Below are positions 19,436 to 28,220 of a DNA stretch of 64,000 nucleotides, one piece after another (position 1 is the first letter of the stretch; every line of letters begins with the position of its first letter). A program made the translations under genes and the position numbers. This DNA comes from MAG-121220-bin8 sp002700465 (GTDB lineage: Bacteria > Bacteroidota > Bacteroidia > Flavobacteriales > Flavobacteriaceae): contig CALSTO010000003.1 of assembly GCA_943789295.1 (NCBI GenBank), positions 62,001 to 126,000 on the forward strand, read 5' to 3'. The notes under the pieces were generated by a model that was not told the DNA's origin, did no database searches, and saw only the letters and a list, made by a program, of their open reading frames with translations.

Positions 19436-20623
19436 ATGAAATCAATTTATCAAACAAATTTCAATAATCAAAAAGTTTTAGTTCGAGTAGATTTTAATGT
19501 TCCTTTAAGTTCTGACAAAAAAGTTACAGATAACTCTAGAATTGTTGCTGCAAAAAAGACAATCGATAAAATAACAAATGATGGGGGAACGGCTATTTTA
19601 ATGTCTCATCTGGGAAGACCAAAATGTAAAGATCCTGAGCTTTCGCTTATGCACATTGTAAAACCGGTTGAAGATGTTTTAGGAAAACCTGTTATTTTTT
19701 TAAAAGAAACTATTGGTAAAGAAACACAACAAGTTGTTGAAAACAGTCTCCCAGGCCAAATCATTTTATTGGAAAATTTAAGATATCATAAAGAGGAAGA
19801 AGAGGGTAACAATGATTTCGCAAAGGAACTTTCTAGACTAGGAGACAGTTATGTAAACGATGCTTTTGGCACTGCTCACAGAGCGCACGCTTCTACAAGT
19901 ATTGTTGCAAATTATTTTGCAGAGAATAAGTTTGCAGGAGACTTGCTTTTAAAAGAAGTTGATTCGATAAAAAAAGTGATAGAAGAAGGCAAAAAACCTG
20001 TTTTAGCCATTTTAGGAGGGGCAAAAGTCTCATCAAAAATCACAATAATTAACAATATAATAGACAAAATAGACAAGCTTATTATCGGAGGAGGAATGGC
20101 CTTTACTTTTATAAAAGCACAAGGCGGGAAAATAGGAGCGTCTATATGTGAAAATGACAAATTTGATTTAGCGTTATCAATATTAGAAAAAGCCAAACAA
20201 AACAAAGTGGAAATCTATTTACCTGTAGATGTTTTATGTGCAAATGATTTTTCAAATGACGCCGAGACACAAGTTTGTCCAATAAATCAAATTCCTGAAA
20301 ACTGGGAAGGAATGGACGCCGGCCCAGAATCCTTAGAGATTTTTAAAAAAGCGATAGAATCCAGTAAAACTATTTTATGGAACGGTCCTGTTGGTGTTTT
20401 TGAAATGGAAACTTTTTCTAAAGGGACAATAGCGGTTGGCGATTTTGTTTCTAAAAGCACATCTTCTGGCGCTTTCTCACTTGTTGGAGGAGGAGATTCT
20501 GTTGCGGCAGTCAAACAATTTAATTTTTCTAATAAAGTTAGCTATGTTTCAACAGGCGGAGGTGCTATGCTTGAAAGTCTAGAGGGAAAAACTCTTCCTG
20601 GAATTAAAGCTTTAGAACAATAA
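19436..20623 (+). CDS. pgk: Phosphoglycerate kinase
   Basis: 395 residues, intact. It transfers phosphate from 1,3-bisphosphoglycerate to ADP in glycolysis. Visible: the substrate loop VRVDFNVPL with DNSRI, SHLGRPK, the basic patch FGTAHRAHAS, the hinge LGGAKVSSKI, and the nucleotide-binding WNGPVGVFE and C-terminal GGGDSVAA motifs. It is followed after 2 bases by the DUF4837 lipoprotein gene, a pairing often seen in Flavobacteriia. Confidence 0.97.
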   Translation: MKSIYQTNFNNQKVLVRVDFNVPLSSDKKVTDNSRIVAAKKTIDKITNDGGTAILMSHLGRPKCKDPELSLMHIVKPVEDVLGKPVIFLKETIGKETQQVVENSLPGQIILLENLRYHKEEEEGNNDFAKELSRLGDSYVNDAFGTAHRAHASTSIVANYFAENKFAGDLLLKEVDSIKKVIEEGKKPVLAILGGAKVSSKITIINNIIDKIDKLIIGGGMAFTFIKAQGGKIGASICENDKFDLALSILEKAKQNKVEIYLPVDVLCANDFSNDAETQVCPINQIPENWEGMDAGPESLEIFKKAIESSKTILWNGPVGVFEMETFSKGTIAVGDFVSKSTSSGAFSLVGGGDSVAAVKQFNFSNKVSYVSTGGGAMLESLEGKTLPGIKALEQ

Positions 20624-20625
20624 AG

Positions 20626-21582
20626 ATGTATAAAAAAACTCTTTTCATATTATTTGTTTTTGTTGTGGGGTGCGACTCATCATCAACAGTATATAAACCA
20701 GTTTCAAGCGGAAACATACATTCTGTTTCAGTGGTAATTGAAAATACTTTATGGAAGCAGTCACCAGGAAAAGAGCTGCAAAAGGTTTTTTCTAGTGAAT
20801 TTCTTGGGCTTCCTCAGCAAGAACCGATGTTTACATTAAATCAAATTCCTCCTTCAATATTTACGGATTTTACAAGGGAAAGCAGAAATATCATCGTAGT
20901 TTCAAAATCGTCTAAAGACTCGGCTTTTATTCACACAAACAAGTTTGCTTCACCTCAAAAGATTCTTTACATAAACGGAAAGACCAATAAAAGCTTGGTA
21001 GAGCAGATTAATAAAATATCTAAAAGAGCGACTTTTGTTTTTAAGAATAATGAAATAAAAGAAAAACAAAAAAGAATAAGAAACTCTACATCAAAAACTA
21101 AAGAGCTTGACTCTATTGGAGTCAATCTTACAATGTCCTCAGGATACAAGCTTTTTAAGAAAGGGAACAGCAATAAATTTTGGTTTCAAAGAGAAACAAA
21201 AAAAGGAAGCGTAAACATATTGGTTTACACCCTGCCTTTGTTTGAAAAAAACCCCGATTTGGACAGAATCATATTCTTGAGAGACTCTATAGGAAAGGTT
21301 TTTGTCCCTGGAAGAAACAAAGATTCTTATTTGATTACAGAAGAAGCCTACAGGCCGTATTTTTTCAAAACAAAAGTTAATTCACTAAACGCTTTTGAAA
21401 CAAGAGGAACATGGGAAGTGGTTAACGATTATATGGCGGGACCTTTTTTAAACTATTATATTAAAGATTCAAAAAACAACAGAACCTTAGTTGTTGAAGG
21501 ATTTGTGTTTTCCCCATCTGTTAGAAAAAGGGAATACCTTATAGAAATAGAGGCAATTATTAGGTCTTTGAAAATTCTTTAG
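20626..21582 (+). CDS. DUF4837 family lipoprotein
   Basis: 318 residues beginning with a lipoprotein signal peptide (LFILFVFVVGC, lipidated Cys near residue 16). The remainder resembles the Bacteroidota-specific DUF4837 family: an N-terminal domain of alternating strands (NIHSVSVVIENTLWKQ, FLGLPQQEPMFTLNQIP), a charged helix, and a repeated second domain with RGTWEVVNDYMAGPFLNYYI. The function is not known. It is probably co-transcribed with pgk. Confidence 0.85.
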   Translation: MYKKTLFILFVFVVGCDSSSTVYKPVSSGNIHSVSVVIENTLWKQSPGKELQKVFSSEFLGLPQQEPMFTLNQIPPSIFTDFTRESRNIIVVSKSSKDSAFIHTNKFASPQKILYINGKTNKSLVEQINKISKRATFVFKNNEIKEKQKRIRNSTSKTKELDSIGVNLTMSSGYKLFKKGNSNKFWFQRETKKGSVNILVYTLPLFEKNPDLDRIIFLRDSIGKVFVPGRNKDSYLITEEAYRPYFFKTKVNSLNAFETRGTWEVVNDYMAGPFLNYYIKDSKNNRTLVVEGFVFSPSVRKREYLIEIEAIIRSLKIL

Positions 21583-21597
21583 AAATAAAAAAAGGAA

Positions 21598-21780
21598 CTA
21601 ATCTTCTTTTTCTATTTCTTTAGACTCTTCTTTAACACCTTTTTTAAACTCTTTTATTCCGGTTCCAAGACCCTTCATAAGTTCAGGAATTTTTTTCCCT
21701 CCAACCATTATAAGAAGAACAACAGCTATAAGGGCTATTTGTCCAGGTCCAATTGCTAAAAACATATTAGATAAAATCAT
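21598..21780 (-). CDS. tatA: Twin-arginine translocase subunit TatA/TatE
   Basis: 60 residues or fewer: a single transmembrane helix (GPGQIALIAVVLLIMVGGKKIPELM), the conserved FG-type hinge region replaced by GGKKIPEL, an amphipathic helix and a charged tail, the layout of TatA. Translation may start at 21780 or at an internal ATG at 21765; the second gives the usual short N-terminus (MFLAIGPGQ). It stands alone between convergent and divergent neighbours; no tatC lies in the window. Confidence 0.9.
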   Translation of the reverse strand: MILSNMFLAIGPGQIALIAVVLLIMVGGKKIPELMKGLGTGIKEFKKGVKEESKEIEKED

Positions 21781-21796
21781 TTTTAATGTATTTACA

Positions 21797-21804
21797 CAAA
21801 AGTA
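21797..21804 (-). promoter_or_regulatory. -7 element (TACTTTTG) of tatA
   Basis: A TANNTTTG match on the minus strand, 16 bases before the first possible tatA ATG. Confidence 0.45.
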
Positions 21805-21862
21805 TAAAGAAAAATAGAAATACCTTAAAGAATATATCTAAATAATATTGACGGCTCTTCAC

Positions 21863-21870
21863 TATATTTG
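21863..21870 (+). promoter_or_regulatory. -7 element (TATATTTG) of the M23 peptidase gene
   Basis: A TANNTTTG match whose last base is 4 bases before the GTG start, so transcription would begin at or next to the start codon. Confidence 0.5.
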
Positions 21871-21874
21871 TTAA

Positions 21875-22732
21875 GTGAAAGAAAAAGAAAAAAAACCATT
21901 TAAAGAAAGATTGCTAAACAAGTACCGTTTAGTGGTTTTAAATGAAGACACTTATGAAGAAAAGCTTTCATATAAACTAACCAAACTGAATATATTTCTG
22001 TTGATTGCGTTAGTTTCAGCAACACTTGTTGTTCTAACAATTGGGCTTATTGCCTTTACATCAGTTAAAGAATATATTCCAGGCTATGATTCGACAGTTC
22101 TAAGGCAAAACGCAATAAAAAACATAGAGCTTCTAGATTCTTTAGAGCGGGTGGTAAACAAAAACCAAACTTTTATTAATTCAGTTGGGGCTGTAATTTT
22201 AGGAGAAACCAATAAAGAAGAAATTAGTCAAGAAAGGATAACAAAGAAAATCGATGTCTCTGAGCTGGACTTTAAAATAAACAAGCAAGATTCTTTACTT
22301 AGAAACCTTGTTGAAAAAGAAGACAGGTTTAACACAATTGAATCTGCAAGCCCAAACGTGGAATATGTTTTATACAGCCCCCTGTCTGGAAAAATCTCCT
22401 CAGGCTTTGATATCACCGAAAAACACTTTGGGGTTGATATTCCTGCAGTTACAAACACACCTGTAAAAGCAGTTTCAGACGGTAAAGTTATTCTTTCTGA
22501 ATGGACTATTGAGACTGGGTTTGTGATTGTTTTAGAGCATTCTTTCAATCTTATTAGCGTGTACAAACACAACTCTTCTGGCTTAATATCTCAAGGGGAT
22601 TTCGTTAAGTCAGGCCAGGCAATTGCACTTTCTGGAAATACCGGAGAATTAACAACAGGGCCTCATTTGCATTTTGAGCTTTGGAGCAACGGAAACCCTG
22701 TAGACCCATTAGAGTATATTAGTTTTGAGTAG
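21875..22732 (+). CDS. M23 family metallopeptidase, membrane-anchored
   Basis: 285 residues: a cytoplasmic N-terminus, one membrane segment (LNIFLLIALVSATLVVLTIGLIAF, residues ~33-57), a coiled region, and a C-terminal LytM/M23 domain. The zinc site is complete: the first His and Asp in KHFGVDIPA and the HxH in GPHLHFELW. It should therefore cut peptidoglycan cross-bridges. It starts with GTG and its end overlaps the GH3-like gene by 8 bases. Confidence 0.9.
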   Translation: MKEKEKKPFKERLLNKYRLVVLNEDTYEEKLSYKLTKLNIFLLIALVSATLVVLTIGLIAFTSVKEYIPGYDSTVLRQNAIKNIELLDSLERVVNKNQTFINSVGAVILGETNKEEISQERITKKIDVSELDFKINKQDSLLRNLVEKEDRFNTIESASPNVEYVLYSPLSGKISSGFDITEKHFGVDIPAVTNTPVKAVSDGKVILSEWTIETGFVIVLEHSFNLISVYKHNSSGLISQGDFVKSGQAIALSGNTGELTTGPHLHFELWSNGNPVDPLEYISFE

Positions 22733-24230
22733 TATTAAAGAAATTCTTGTTAAAATTTACGCTAAACATGTTGTTAGAAAAACAACAAAATGGTCTAAAA
22801 AGCCTGTAGAGACTCAAGAGAAAGTTATGAAAAAACTTATCTCTAAAGCTAAAAAAACAAAGTTTGGTAAAGATCACAACTTTGATAAAATCTCCAACTA
22901 CAAAGATTTTTCAAGAGAAATACCAATTAGAGACTACGAAGGCATAAAGACCTATATTGATATGGTTATTGAGGGTAAAAGAAATATTTTATGGCCTGGA
23001 AAACCAATTTATTTTGCAAAAACATCAGGCACCACATCTGGAGAAAAACACATCCCAATAACTCGAGACTCGATGCCTTTTCATGTCAAAGGATCTGTAG
23101 AAGCAACAATGCATTATATCAAAGAGACAAACAACACTGCGTTTTTAAACAAAAAAATTATTTTTTTACAAGGGAGCCCTGTTCTGGAAAATTTAAACGG
23201 CATTAAAACAGGAAGGCTTTCGGGAATTATTGCGCATTATACACCTGTTTTTTTAAGAAAAAACACAATGCCAAGTTGGGAAGTAAATTGTATTGAAGAT
23301 TGGGAAAAAAAAGTAGAAAAAATTTCAAAACAAACGCTAAAAGAAGAGATGGCGGCTATTGGTGGAATTCCACCATGGGTTGTAATGTATTTTGAAAAAC
23401 TTATTTTGCTTTCTGGAAAAAAAACAATATCCGAAATCTTTCCTGACTTTAGTCTTTTTGTCTACGGCGGAGTTAATTTCGCGCCCTATAAAAATGTTTT
23501 TAATAAACTAATCGGAAAAAACATAGACAGTATAGAGTATTATCCTGCTTCAGAAGGCTTTTTTGCCTATCAAGATTCTCAAAAAAATGAAGGGCTTTTG
23601 ATCCAACTAAACTCAGGGATTTTTTATGAGTTTATTGAAGTTTTAGAAATGTCAAAAAACAACCCAAAAAGACTTTCTATAAAAGAGGTGGAACTTAATA
23701 AAAATTATGTGCTAATAATTTCAACAAACGCAGGCTTGTGGGGGTATAATACAGGAGACACTGTAGCGTTTGTTTCTCTAAGTCCTTACAGAATAATAGT
23801 TACAGGAAGATATAAACACTTTATTTCAGCATTTGGAGAGCATGTAATTGCAAGCGAAGTTGAAAAAGCGCTAAAAAAAGCAACAAACGAAACAAAAACA
23901 GTAATAAAAGAATTTACCGTGGCACCATTTATTAACCCAGACAAAGGTCTGCCTTTTCACGAATGGTGGATTGAGTTTGACAGAGAAATTTCTTCAAAAG
24001 AGGTTCAACTATTATCAAAAAAACTTGACGAAAATTTAAAAGAAATAAACAGCTATTATTCTGATTTAATTGAAGGAAAAGTCCTTAAACCATTAGAAAT
24101 TATTGTTGTTAAAGAAAATGGTTTTAAAAACCATATGGAAAGAGAAGGCAAGTTAGGAGGACAAAATAAGCTGCCAAGATTGTCGAATGACAGACTAATT
24201 GTAGAAAAAATGATGCCTTTTAAAAGGTGA
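22725..24230 (+). CDS. GH3-domain protein (acyl-adenylate/amide synthetase fold)
   Basis: 501 residues of the GH3 family, named for plant enzymes that join amino acids to jasmonate or auxin by way of an acyl-adenylate. Conserved motif 1 is visible as YFAKTSGTTSGEKHIPIT (residues ~97-114), with YYPASEGFFAYQ and the late GLWGYNTGDTV and VTGRYKHFISAFGEH. Bacterial members are common in Bacteroidota but their acyl and amine substrates are unknown. TTG start within the end of the M23 gene; convergent with the kelch gene 7 bases away. Confidence 0.88.
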   Translation: MSSIKEILVKIYAKHVVRKTTKWSKKPVETQEKVMKKLISKAKKTKFGKDHNFDKISNYKDFSREIPIRDYEGIKTYIDMVIEGKRNILWPGKPIYFAKTSGTTSGEKHIPITRDSMPFHVKGSVEATMHYIKETNNTAFLNKKIIFLQGSPVLENLNGIKTGRLSGIIAHYTPVFLRKNTMPSWEVNCIEDWEKKVEKISKQTLKEEMAAIGGIPPWVVMYFEKLILLSGKKTISEIFPDFSLFVYGGVNFAPYKNVFNKLIGKNIDSIEYYPASEGFFAYQDSQKNEGLLIQLNSGIFYEFIEVLEMSKNNPKRLSIKEVELNKNYVLIISTNAGLWGYNTGDTVAFVSLSPYRIIVTGRYKHFISAFGEHVIASEVEKALKKATNETKTVIKEFTVAPFINPDKGLPFHEWWIEFDREISSKEVQLLSKKLDENLKEINSYYSDLIEGKVLKPLEIIVVKENGFKNHMEREGKLGGQNKLPRLSNDRLIVEKMMPFKR

Positions 24231-24237
24231 CGAAAGC

Positions 24238-25584
24238 TTATATCTCTATTTTGGGATTTAAACAATAAACCACTTGTCTAGAGTCGGTTTTTCCTGATTG
24301 CTTGGTTATAAGAACAATATCAAATTTTTCTAAAGCTTTTCGGTTCAGTTCATCTATAACTTTATTTTTTCGTTTTACAGACGCATCACTACCGGTTTCA
24401 CTGTTTTTGAAATAGCTTAAAATAAAAGAATTATCAACCTTTCTTTCTTTAGCTTTGACCAGTAGCTCAAGCACAAACTGTTCGTCTTTATCAATTGGCA
24501 TTGTTTTGTTAAGGCCGCTGAAACTGTTTTCTGACAGAAAAAAAACAAGCTTTTCTTTCTTAAACTTTATAAATGTTAAAAGAATTAACGCCCCACAAAA
24601 AACACCGACATAAATAAAATAATTTACAAACAGATTAAAATCATTACTCAAAGGCTCATCGTTTAAAAAAACAATATTTTCGTTTAAATTTTTAACAGTT
24701 AGAGTTTCGTATTCTCTGTCAGCAGAAAGAACAGGGTAAACAACATTATCCCCAACAATTATGGTTTTTGCGTTTATGTTGTGTAGCCCTTCCGCTTTAA
24801 AAAATTTTATTTGATTGTCTTTTGGAGTTATAATTCTTAAATCATTGTCAGTTAAGTTTTTTTGTAAAAGAGATTTTTCAAACTCAACTACAAGTTCAAA
24901 ATCTTTTTTATTTTCAGCAAAGAGCATTTTGTTCAGAAGACCTTCTCTGGCCCAGATCATTTTATCAAGATCTAAAGAATAAAGATTGTTGTTTTTTACA
25001 TCCAAATCGTCTACACGCTGGGTAAAATCAAAAACAGTCAAGATATTTCCGTCTAAAACAAATGACCCGTTATTAACACCTAGTTTTGGCATTTGTCCGG
25101 AAGTAGGGACAAGCTCCCAGTTCCTTAACTCAAAATTAAACTTAGTCAATAAGCTGTTAGATTGCCAATAACCATACCCCGCTAAAAGATAAAGCTCTTT
25201 TTTGTACTCAAAAAAATGACCGCTAAATTGGTTTCTGTACGCAAAACTTTCATCAATTCTCTCAAACACACCGTTTAAATATTTAAACAAAATTCCACCG
25301 CCTGGATATAAAAAATAAACACTACCGTCTTTAGAATACACACTAGAAAGAGCCCCGAGCTCAGTATTTTTTAATTCTTCAGGGAAAGGCTTGGAGTATT
25401 TAATATATTTTTTTGAAAGTTTTTTAGACTCGAGAATGGTATACTCAGTAACACCTATTTTGTTAAAAGCGTAAAAAGAGACGGAGTCTTTGCTGACAAG
25501 CAATTTTATACCATCATCTGAAACCTGACTGTTAAGCCAATTGAAAGACATGCATAAAAAAAATAATATTTTAAAAATCTTCAT
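24238..25584 (-). CDS. Kelch-type beta-propeller / transmembrane / winged-helix protein 1
   Basis: 448 residues. A signal peptide (ILFFLCMSFNWLNS) is followed by ~290 residues with kelch-like strands (LYLLAGYGYWQSNS, GSVYFLYPGGGILF, YSLDLDKMIWAREG), one membrane helix (NYFIYVGVFCGALILLTFI, ~316-341) and a ~107-residue cytoplasmic tail. The tail (DEQFVLELLVKAKE... ELNRKALEKFDIVLITK) looks like a winged helix-turn-helix. The topology suggests a one-component membrane regulator: periplasmic sensor, cytoplasmic DNA- or protein-binding tail. A paralog lies at 26740. Its ATG overlaps the ancestral stop of the wecA-like gene (ATGA). Function is inferred only. Confidence 0.7.
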   Translation of the reverse strand: MKIFKILFFLCMSFNWLNSQVSDDGIKLLVSKDSVSFYAFNKIGVTEYTILESKKLSKKYIKYSKPFPEELKNTELGALSSVYSKDGSVYFLYPGGGILFKYLNGVFERIDESFAYRNQFSGHFFEYKKELYLLAGYGYWQSNSLLTKFNFELRNWELVPTSGQMPKLGVNNGSFVLDGNILTVFDFTQRVDDLDVKNNNLYSLDLDKMIWAREGLLNKMLFAENKKDFELVVEFEKSLLQKNLTDNDLRIITPKDNQIKFFKAEGLHNINAKTIIVGDNVVYPVLSADREYETLTVKNLNENIVFLNDEPLSNDFNLFVNYFIYVGVFCGALILLTFIKFKKEKLVFFLSENSFSGLNKTMPIDKDEQFVLELLVKAKERKVDNSFILSYFKNSETGSDASVKRKNKVIDELNRKALEKFDIVLITKQSGKTDSRQVVYCLNPKIEI

Positions 25585-25632
25585 TTAAAAAAAGTATAAT
25601 AGAACACTGAAAGTAAAACAATAGTTAGCGCC

Positions 25633-25842
25633 ACACAACCTATAAGTCCAATTAAGGAGTATAAGAAAAAGTTTACTACTAAAATAAAGGTAGAAAGGAA
25701 AAAAGTTAATACCGAAGCTTGCCAGTGTTGATAACAGTTACACAACCTATAAGTCCAATTAAAGGGTATGAGAAAAAGTTTAATACTAAAGTAAAGGTAG
25801 AAAGGGAAAAAGTTAATAACGAAGCTTGCCAGTGCTGATAAC
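25633..25842. repeat. Diverged tandem duplication (2 x 103 bp, 4-bp spacer) at the wecA 3' end
   Basis: Copy 1 is 25633-25735 and copy 2 is 25740-25842, offset 107 bp. They differ at 8 of 103 positions by direct comparison. In the minus-strand frame copy 1 encodes a full C-terminal segment (YQHWQASVLTFFLSTF... ending YYTFFK) whose TGA overlaps the kelch gene ATG. Copy 2 continues from the wecA body but, because 107 is not a multiple of 3, runs out of frame and ends GCVTVINTGKLRY. This is either a real decayed duplication or a join of two strain variants in the assembly. Confidence 0.9.
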
Positions 25843-26713
25843 CTTTGTCTGCTAGCCTGTGATGTAGATGAACCCTGTCCGCAACAAAAGGAGATTTGTT
25901 ATTATAAGTACGTATAATAAAAGCTCTTAAGGTGTCAACCAATGGGTACAAAAGAAGTAAAACTGCTAAAAGAGGCCTTGAAATTAAATTGTCTGTAATC
26001 AGAGAGCTTTCCGAGTCTAAAATATAAAATAAAACAAAGGCCATTATAGAGCCTAGAAATAAAGACCCGGTATCACCCAAAAACACTTTTTGATTACGGT
26101 TAAAGTTAAACCATAAAAAACCAAGCAAGGCACTAATAATAATCGGAAAAAACAAAAACCACTCTGGCCTGGAAACAAGAATTATTCCACCAGTAACAAG
26201 AAAGAACTTCATAGAAAGAAATGAAGCCATCCCGTCTAAACCGTCGATTAAATTTAATGCGTTCACCACTACAACAAACACAAAAACAGAACAAGTAAAC
26301 TCTAGCCAATACGGCAGCTCATAAATATTAAACACGCCATGGAAAGAGTTAATACTGTACTCTGTTTGAAACATTAAAACAGCAGCAAAAAGTTGTAAAA
26401 ATAGTTTTTCTCTGTAACGAATCTCAATTAGGTCATCTGCAAAACCGGTGAGTGTTAAAAAAAACACACTTAATAAAGCGTATAAAGGAATTGTAAGCTG
26501 TCCTGTAGAAATACCAAACGCACAAGCTAGACAAATAGTAAAAAAAATAGAAATTCCGCCTGACCTAGTAGCTGGAAATTTGTGTGAGGACCTTTCGTTT
26601 ACAGGATCTGTAAGCTTATTTCCAATAAAAAGCTTATTGATGTAACTGTTTAAATAAAACGAAACAGCAAGTGTTGTAATAAAAAAAGCTAAGTATAAAT
26701 AGAGTTCGGACAT
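25706..26713 (-). CDS. wecA: WecA/MraY-family undecaprenyl-phosphate sugar-phosphotransferase
   Basis: 335 residues as read, with about ten membrane helices. Family motifs: NERSSHKFPATRSGGI (nucleotide site), the catalytic NALNLIDGLDGMAS loop, FLGDTGSLFLGS, and the HxH motif DRVHLHHRL of the WecA/TagO branch rather than MraY. It should start synthesis of a lipid-linked surface glycan. The C-terminus is rewritten by a tandem duplication; the ancestral gene probably ran on to 25583, overlapping the kelch gene start. It is divergent from the second kelch paralog, with 26 bp between their starts. Confidence 0.88.
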   Translation of the reverse strand: MSELYLYLAFFITTLAVSFYLNSYINKLFIGNKLTDPVNERSSHKFPATRSGGISIFFTICLACAFGISTGQLTIPLYALLSVFFLTLTGFADDLIEIRYREKLFLQLFAAVLMFQTEYSINSFHGVFNIYELPYWLEFTCSVFVFVVVVNALNLIDGLDGMASFLSMKFFLVTGGIILVSRPEWFLFFPIIISALLGFLWFNFNRNQKVFLGDTGSLFLGSIMAFVLFYILDSESSLITDNLISRPLLAVLLLLYPLVDTLRAFIIRTYNNKSPFVADRVHLHHRLADKGYQHWQASLLTFSLSTFTLVLNFFSYPLIGLIGCVTVINTGKLRY

Positions 26714-26727
26714 TTTAAGTTAATGGT

Positions 26728-26735
26728 TATATTTG
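26728..26735 (+). promoter_or_regulatory. -7 element (TATATTTG) of kelch gene 2
   Basis: A TANNTTTG match ending 4 bases before the ATG at 26740. The divergent wecA start is only 14 bp to the left, so the shared regulatory region is at most 26 bp plus the wecA coding start. Confidence 0.5.
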
Positions 26736-26739
26736 GGTA

Positions 26740-28115
26740 ATGTATAAGTTTGTTTGTTTATTAATGCTTTTAGGAACCCAAGGGTTTTTAAGCGCACAAG
26801 AATACGAATTTCCAGATAAAATAGACGACAACTTTGTTTTCTTTAAATCAATAGACAATAAAATACATGTTTTAAACAGATCTACAGATTATGTTTTTGA
26901 AAAAGGAAAATGGACTAAAAACAAACTTAAATCCAAGTCGTCAAAAAGAGACAGTTTAATTTTATTTCACAAAAAAGGATTTAACAACGCGAATTTTAAA
27001 GTCATTAAGTTCTGAAGATAATACTTATTTGGTTTTATCTGGAGGTGGCCCTGTCCTTCAATTAAAAAACGATAGCATTATCCGAATTGACAATTCTGTT
27101 GAACAAAAAAATCAGTTTGGCGCAGCAAGTTTTACTGTATAAAAACAAGATGTATATGTACGGAGGCTATGGAATGTGGTCTTTTAAAAACTATACCACA
27201 TACTATGATTTTTCATCAAATCAGTGGGAGCTTTTTAGAACTCAATCACAAAAACAACCTCACTCGCGTTGGAAGCCAATTTTTAATTTAGTTGGCAATA
27301 AACTTTATGTTTTGGGAGGAAGATCCAGTCTTCCAGAAAACTACATGACAGACGTTATTTTAAAAGACATGTTTGTTATTGACATGGATTTAAAAACAAT
27401 AAAGACCTTATCCGAACAGGTCAACCCAAAAACACCCCTTCTTTTCCATTCTCACAACAACGGATTTGCCTTAGACAACAAAAGAGCTTTTCTGTACAAT
27501 AACAGCGTTAAAGCTTTTGATTTTCCCAACAATAAGTTTTATAACTATAAACAAAACAATCTTTTTTATCAAAAACTAGAAGGCACCCCTATACTAAGCT
27601 TTGTAGATACGTTAGCGTTTGTAAAAAAAATAAACGGGACTAAAAAATTAGTTTTATTACAAACAAGCGAATTAAAAAAAGACTTAGCGGAATCGTTTCC
27701 TATTTTCTTAAACCCACCTGAAAAAACCTATTTTAAGCAAACTATATTCGCTTTTTTATGTTTGTTTTTAATTGTGTTTGTATATAAGCTTTTTTCATAC
27801 AAAGACTACATAAACAACTTAATTCAATATGATGAAAACTGGCTTTATTTTTCGGATAAAAAGGTCAGAATAACTACAGAGCAAAGCCAAATCATCAAAC
27901 TTCTTGAAAGAAACGGAAAATTTAGTTCAGTTGAATTAAATAAAATAGTTTCAAAGAACAAAAAATATGCAAAATCTCATCTAACCTTGCTGAGAAAAAA
28001 CTTTATTAAAAGCATAAACCAATTGTTTTCTGAAATTTTTGTCTCTGAAAACCAACTGATAACGTTGACTAAGTCGCCAAATGACAAAAGGCAAATATGT
28101 ATACAGAACAAGTAA
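26740..28115 (+). CDS. Kelch-type beta-propeller / transmembrane / winged-helix protein 2 (two frameshifts)
   Basis: Paralog of the protein at 24238-25584. The signal peptide MYKFVCLLMLLGTQGFLSAQ is followed by kelch strands (MYMYGGYGMWSFKNYTTYYDF, KLYVLGGRSSLPENYMTD), a membrane helix (TIFAFLCLFLIVFVYKLF) and a ~104-residue winged-helix-like tail (EQSQIIKLLERNGKFSSVELNKIVS, ending LITLTKSPNDKRQICI). Frame breaks near 26975 and 27135 separate 26740-27015, a middle piece ending in GAASF, and the remainder from ~27136. Repaired, the middle aligns with its paralog (YLVLSGGGPVLQLKNDSIIRID against YFLYPGGGILFKYLNGVFERID). Same inferred role. Confidence 0.7.
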
Positions 28116-28220
28116 AGAGATATTTAAAAAAGAACCTTTTTTAAAGTTTATGTTTAAGTTATAAAAAAGGCTTCGCCAATAAACTCCCAGAAATTTAACA
28201 AAAGTTTAGTCGCAGTTATA

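Noticed and set aside
25633..25842. Duplication as an att site or insertion-sequence footprint
   Set aside because: No integrase or transposase nearby, and the repeated unit is coding sequence of the adjacent gene, consistent with local duplication or mis-assembly.
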